From positions 25,276 to 33,334 of the forward strand of contig PMHC01000318.1 in the NCBI GenBank assembly GCA_003156495.1: a DNA stretch of 8,059 nt, given 5' to 3'. A program made the position numbers and the translations under genes. Position 1 is the first letter of the stretch, and each line of letters opens with the position of its first letter. Positions 6,700 to 8,059 of the stretch are shown here, piece by piece. A model generated the notes under the pieces. The model did no database searches and had not been told where the DNA came from. It saw only the letters and a list, made by a program, of their open reading frames with translations. This DNA comes from Acidobacteriaceae bacterium (lineage in GTDB: Bacteria > Acidobacteriota > Terriglobia > Terriglobales > Acidobacteriaceae).

Positions 6700-7040
6700 C
6701 GCGGTGCCGGCTGCCATCACCCATGTAGACGCCGGCACCGGCTCCAAGTTTACAGCCCCAGCGGGCTTTTCTCATCGATTCGGCGGTAAACCACAATCCT
6801 CGACCGGCCCGTCCCCACAGTTTGGGACTGGCAGGCCAGGGCCTCAACCCCGGCATCAACTCTACCCAACTCTGCAACTTCGGCGCAGGCCTGCCCAACG
6901 GCGGCGCCGGAATGCATTAAGGAGCGGGAAAGAGATCAGTCCTTAGCGATCAGAACGCATTTTGGTGCAGGAAGCCTTGTGAGACCAGCGTAGAGGGCTC
7001 AAGACAAGCAGTTTCCCCCCTGCTATAATTGGGCTCCTCA
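6700..7040. other. Divergent intergenic region between the sigma factor gene and the plus-strand HNH locus
   Basis: About 340 bases without a supported gene. It must contain the promoter of the minus-strand sigma operon, which I cannot place firmly; the best match is the weak pair ATGAGA (6775-6770) and TAAACT (6752-6747). Visible structures are a short plus-strand hairpin AGCCC/GGGCT with four T (6754-6770), the 8-bp palindrome AATGCATT (6911-6918), and GATCAG repeated at 6934-6939 and 6948-6953. The plus-strand promoter at 7001-7029 lies at its right end. The base composition becomes poorer in G+C within its right half. Confidence 0.55.
7001..7029 (+). promoter_or_regulatory. Strong extended -10 promoter of the HNH locus
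   Basis: The plus strand reads TGCTATAAT at 7021-7029, a perfect extended -10 element. AAGACA at 7001-7006 (4 of 6 to TTGACA) lies upstream with an exact 17-nt spacer. Transcription would start near 7036, only about 5 nt before the ATG at 7041, so the message would be leaderless or nearly so. Confidence 0.72.
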
Positions 7041-7517
7041 ATGAAGACGGCCGAACAAATCGTCTTTCGTCGGCTCACGCCCGCGGACTTCTTCAATATC
7101 AACAAGCCGAGAGGCGCCGAAGCTCGCGGGGGTGGTCAGTCTTACATTGACTTCCCGACTTCAGCCGTCAGACCAGCTAATTGGAAAAGCTTCTTCTCCG
7201 GCGTGAAGATGACCACGACGCAAAGTGGCCCACTTTGGAAGTTTACAGCCAATAGTTTAGGACTGAACAAATCACAAACTGCAGAAATAGGCCGTCGTCG
7301 TGCAGCTTCATACAACATCCGCGCACAGAAGCTCGGAACAAAGGAATCAAATCGACTCTATGCATGGGACCCCCAGTACTCTCGATTTCCAGCCCCCACA
7401 GACCCCACGAGTCGCAAAGATATTCCGAATCTGGTTGTATACCTAATCCGGACAACGGACGGAGAGTATTGGGCGGGATGGTTTCAAGCCCCCAGCCAAA
7501 AGCCGACTGGCAAGTAG
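7041..7517 (+). CDS. N-terminal part of a probable HNH-type restriction nuclease (reading frame 1 of a split gene)
   Basis: 158 residues, beginning MKTAEQIVFRRLTPADFF; no named family recognised with certainty. It looks like a globular soluble domain: GGGQSYIDFP at about 30-39, a basic middle with RRRAASYNI, then KDIPNLVVYLIRTTDGEYWAGWF near the end, an alternating beta-strand pattern. No signal peptide or membrane helix is seen. The ATG at 7041 is preferred to the TTG at 7029, which lies inside the -10 box. There is no Shine-Dalgarno, in keeping with a leaderless message. The frame ends at TAG 7515-7517 after a few ordinary-looking residues (APSQKPTGK), while another frame carries on with protein-like sequence and an HNH motif. 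I therefore suspect this is the front half of one gene disrupted by a -1 shift, or the first of two overlapping genes. Base composition is lower in G+C than its neighbours. Confidence 0.6.
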   Translation: MKTAEQIVFRRLTPADFFNINKPRGAEARGGGQSYIDFPTSAVRPANWKSFFSGVKMTTTQSGPLWKFTANSLGLNKSQTAEIGRRRAASYNIRAQKLGTKESNRLYAWDPQYSRFPAPTDPTSRKDIPNLVVYLIRTTDGEYWAGWFQAPSQKPTGK

Positions 7518-8044
7518 ACGACAGACTACGCCAAATGTTTACCAAAGAGGATGGAAACATCAACTTAAATCCTGGCGTCTATTTCGACGAGCAAAACGCT
7601 GGCTGGCCGTTTCTGACGGTGCGAGCAGCCGTACCGATCAGCACTTTACCCGTGGCTGCGAAACCATCGCAAAAGACTATCAATAAGTCTCCGGAAACGC
7701 CGCCGGGGGAACCAGCAATCAAGCTGCCCTCATCTCAGAGTTTAAACAGCAAAAAGCAATCGCCTCGTTACAAATCCAAAACTGATGCGGAGATAATCGC
7801 CGATCTATTTCTGGATGACATTGCCGACGAAGCTCCAGCGAGCAAGAAGCAGATCACTTTAACTGTGTTGCAACGAAACCAGAAGATTGTTGCGGCATTG
7901 AAGGCATTGTATGGGGGGCGCTGCCAATTGACAGGGGATCAATTCGTCTTCAAGAAAACAGATGGAGAATTGTATTGTGAGGCGCACCATTTGCTTGCGT
8001 TAGGCAGCGGAGGCGCCGATTCGCCGTACAATCTCGTCACTTGA
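7478..8044 (+). CDS. HNH-nuclease C-terminal part, frameshifted from the preceding frame and truncated
   Basis: 188 residues if started at the ATG at 7478. The part from ADWQVDDRLRQMF through NAGWPFLTVRAAVP looks structured. Then comes a Pro/Ser/Lys linker (about 60-105), and an HNH start: RNQKIVAALKALYGGRCQLTG, then CEAHHLLALGSGGAD, then YNLVT. The first Cys, the His pair, the Asp and the Asn of the motif are present. The usual end, an LC-x2-CH after NLV, is absent because TGA follows directly (8042-8044), and neither other frame in the last bases supplies it. HNH proteins of this shape are nicking or double-strand endonucleases, often restriction enzymes. It overlaps the preceding frame by 40 bases. 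GGAG at 7461-7464 is too far from the ATG (13 nt) to be a good binding site, which favours the single broken gene reading. Probably inactive as it stands. Confidence 0.6.
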   Translation: MVSSPQPKADWQVDDRLRQMFTKEDGNINLNPGVYFDEQNAGWPFLTVRAAVPISTLPVAAKPSQKTINKSPETPPGEPAIKLPSSQSLNSKKQSPRYKSKTDAEIIADLFLDDIADEAPASKKQITLTVLQRNQKIVAALKALYGGRCQLTGDQFVFKKTDGELYCEAHHLLALGSGGADSPYNLVT

Positions 8045-8059
8045 GAGTACCGAGATCTG

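Noticed and set aside
6754..6770. Short plus-strand hairpin with four T, terminator-like
   Set aside because: The stem has only five pairs, the T run is short, and no plus-strand gene lies upstream to need a terminator.
5636..6898. Long minus-strand frame extending the anti-sigma gene upstream to 420 codons
   Set aside because: The upstream part is Gly/Ala/Arg-rich and lies wholly over the sigma factor gene in another frame. The ATG at 6124 with the ATGA overlap is the sensible start.
6750..6917. 55-codon minus-strand reading frame ending just before the sigma factor frame's TTG
   Set aside because: No Shine-Dalgarno before its ATG, mixed codon use, and no recognisable sequence. It is probably chance in GC-rich sequence, although a leader peptide cannot be excluded.
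6729..6920. Plus-strand open stretch ending in NFGAGLPNGGAGMH and a stop
   Set aside because: It reads somewhat like a protein end, but it has no start with a binding site and a stop just upstream (6726). The Gly/Asn-rich look can arise from GC-rich sequence.
7364..7477. Upstream extension of the second HNH frame to the ATG at 7364
   Set aside because: This part is Pro/Ser/Arg-rich and lies opposite a better protein-like stretch of the first frame. It is read as a shadow until about 7478-7500.
1..8059. CRISPR arrays, tRNA or rRNA genes, insertion sequences, attachment sites
   Set aside because: None seen: no regularly spaced repeats, no cloverleaf-like segment, no transposase-like protein and no long terminal repeats.

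Overview
The window looks like chromosome from a moderately GC-rich (about 60% G+C by eye) soil-type bacterium. The fused gamma-alpha KorA, the ECF sigma / membrane anti-sigma / Spy-like set and the codon usage are consistent with Acidobacteriota. That assignment is inference: no rRNA or other phylogenetic marker is present.

Layout. Everything from 1 to about 6700 is on the minus strand, so it reads right to left as three units. (1) 6699 to 4940: an ECF sigma factor, a single-pass membrane protein that is probably its anti-sigma factor, and a secreted Spy/CpxP-like protein with a Pro/Gly/His tail. The unit ends at a strong intrinsic terminator (4849-4881). (2) 4792 to 2792: an SSS-family (SLC5-like) symporter whose stop codon lies inside the Shine-Dalgarno of a small two-helix membrane protein. 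(3) 2590 to beyond position 1: korA and korB for a 2-oxoacid:ferredoxin oxidoreductase, probably the 2-oxoglutarate enzyme. The korA stop abuts the korB ATG, and korB runs off the left edge. A TATAAT box with a perfect odd-centred palindrome in its -35 region lies upstream of korA.

About 340 bases without a convincing gene (6700-7040) separate these from a plus-strand locus at the right end. It has a very good extended -10 promoter almost touching the first ATG, visibly lower G+C, and two overlapping reading frames that together look like one restriction-type HNH nuclease broken by a -1 shift near 7485-7510. The second frame contains the first part of an HNH motif, but it stops before the usual final Cys/His residues, 15 bases from the window end. 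This looks like a decayed or frameshifted, horizontally acquired defence-type gene.

How the parts relate. korAB is central carbon metabolism (acyl-CoA formation with ferredoxin reduction). The symporter pair is membrane transport, with an unusual loss of the Na2-site hydroxyl residues. The sigma/anti-sigma/Spy set resembles an envelope or metal stress circuit, comparable in content to CnrYXH. No confidently new system is seen. The best leads are the sigma/anti-sigma/Spy operon without a zinc-binding anti-sigma motif, the Gly-Gly symporter with its coupled small protein, and the split HNH locus.
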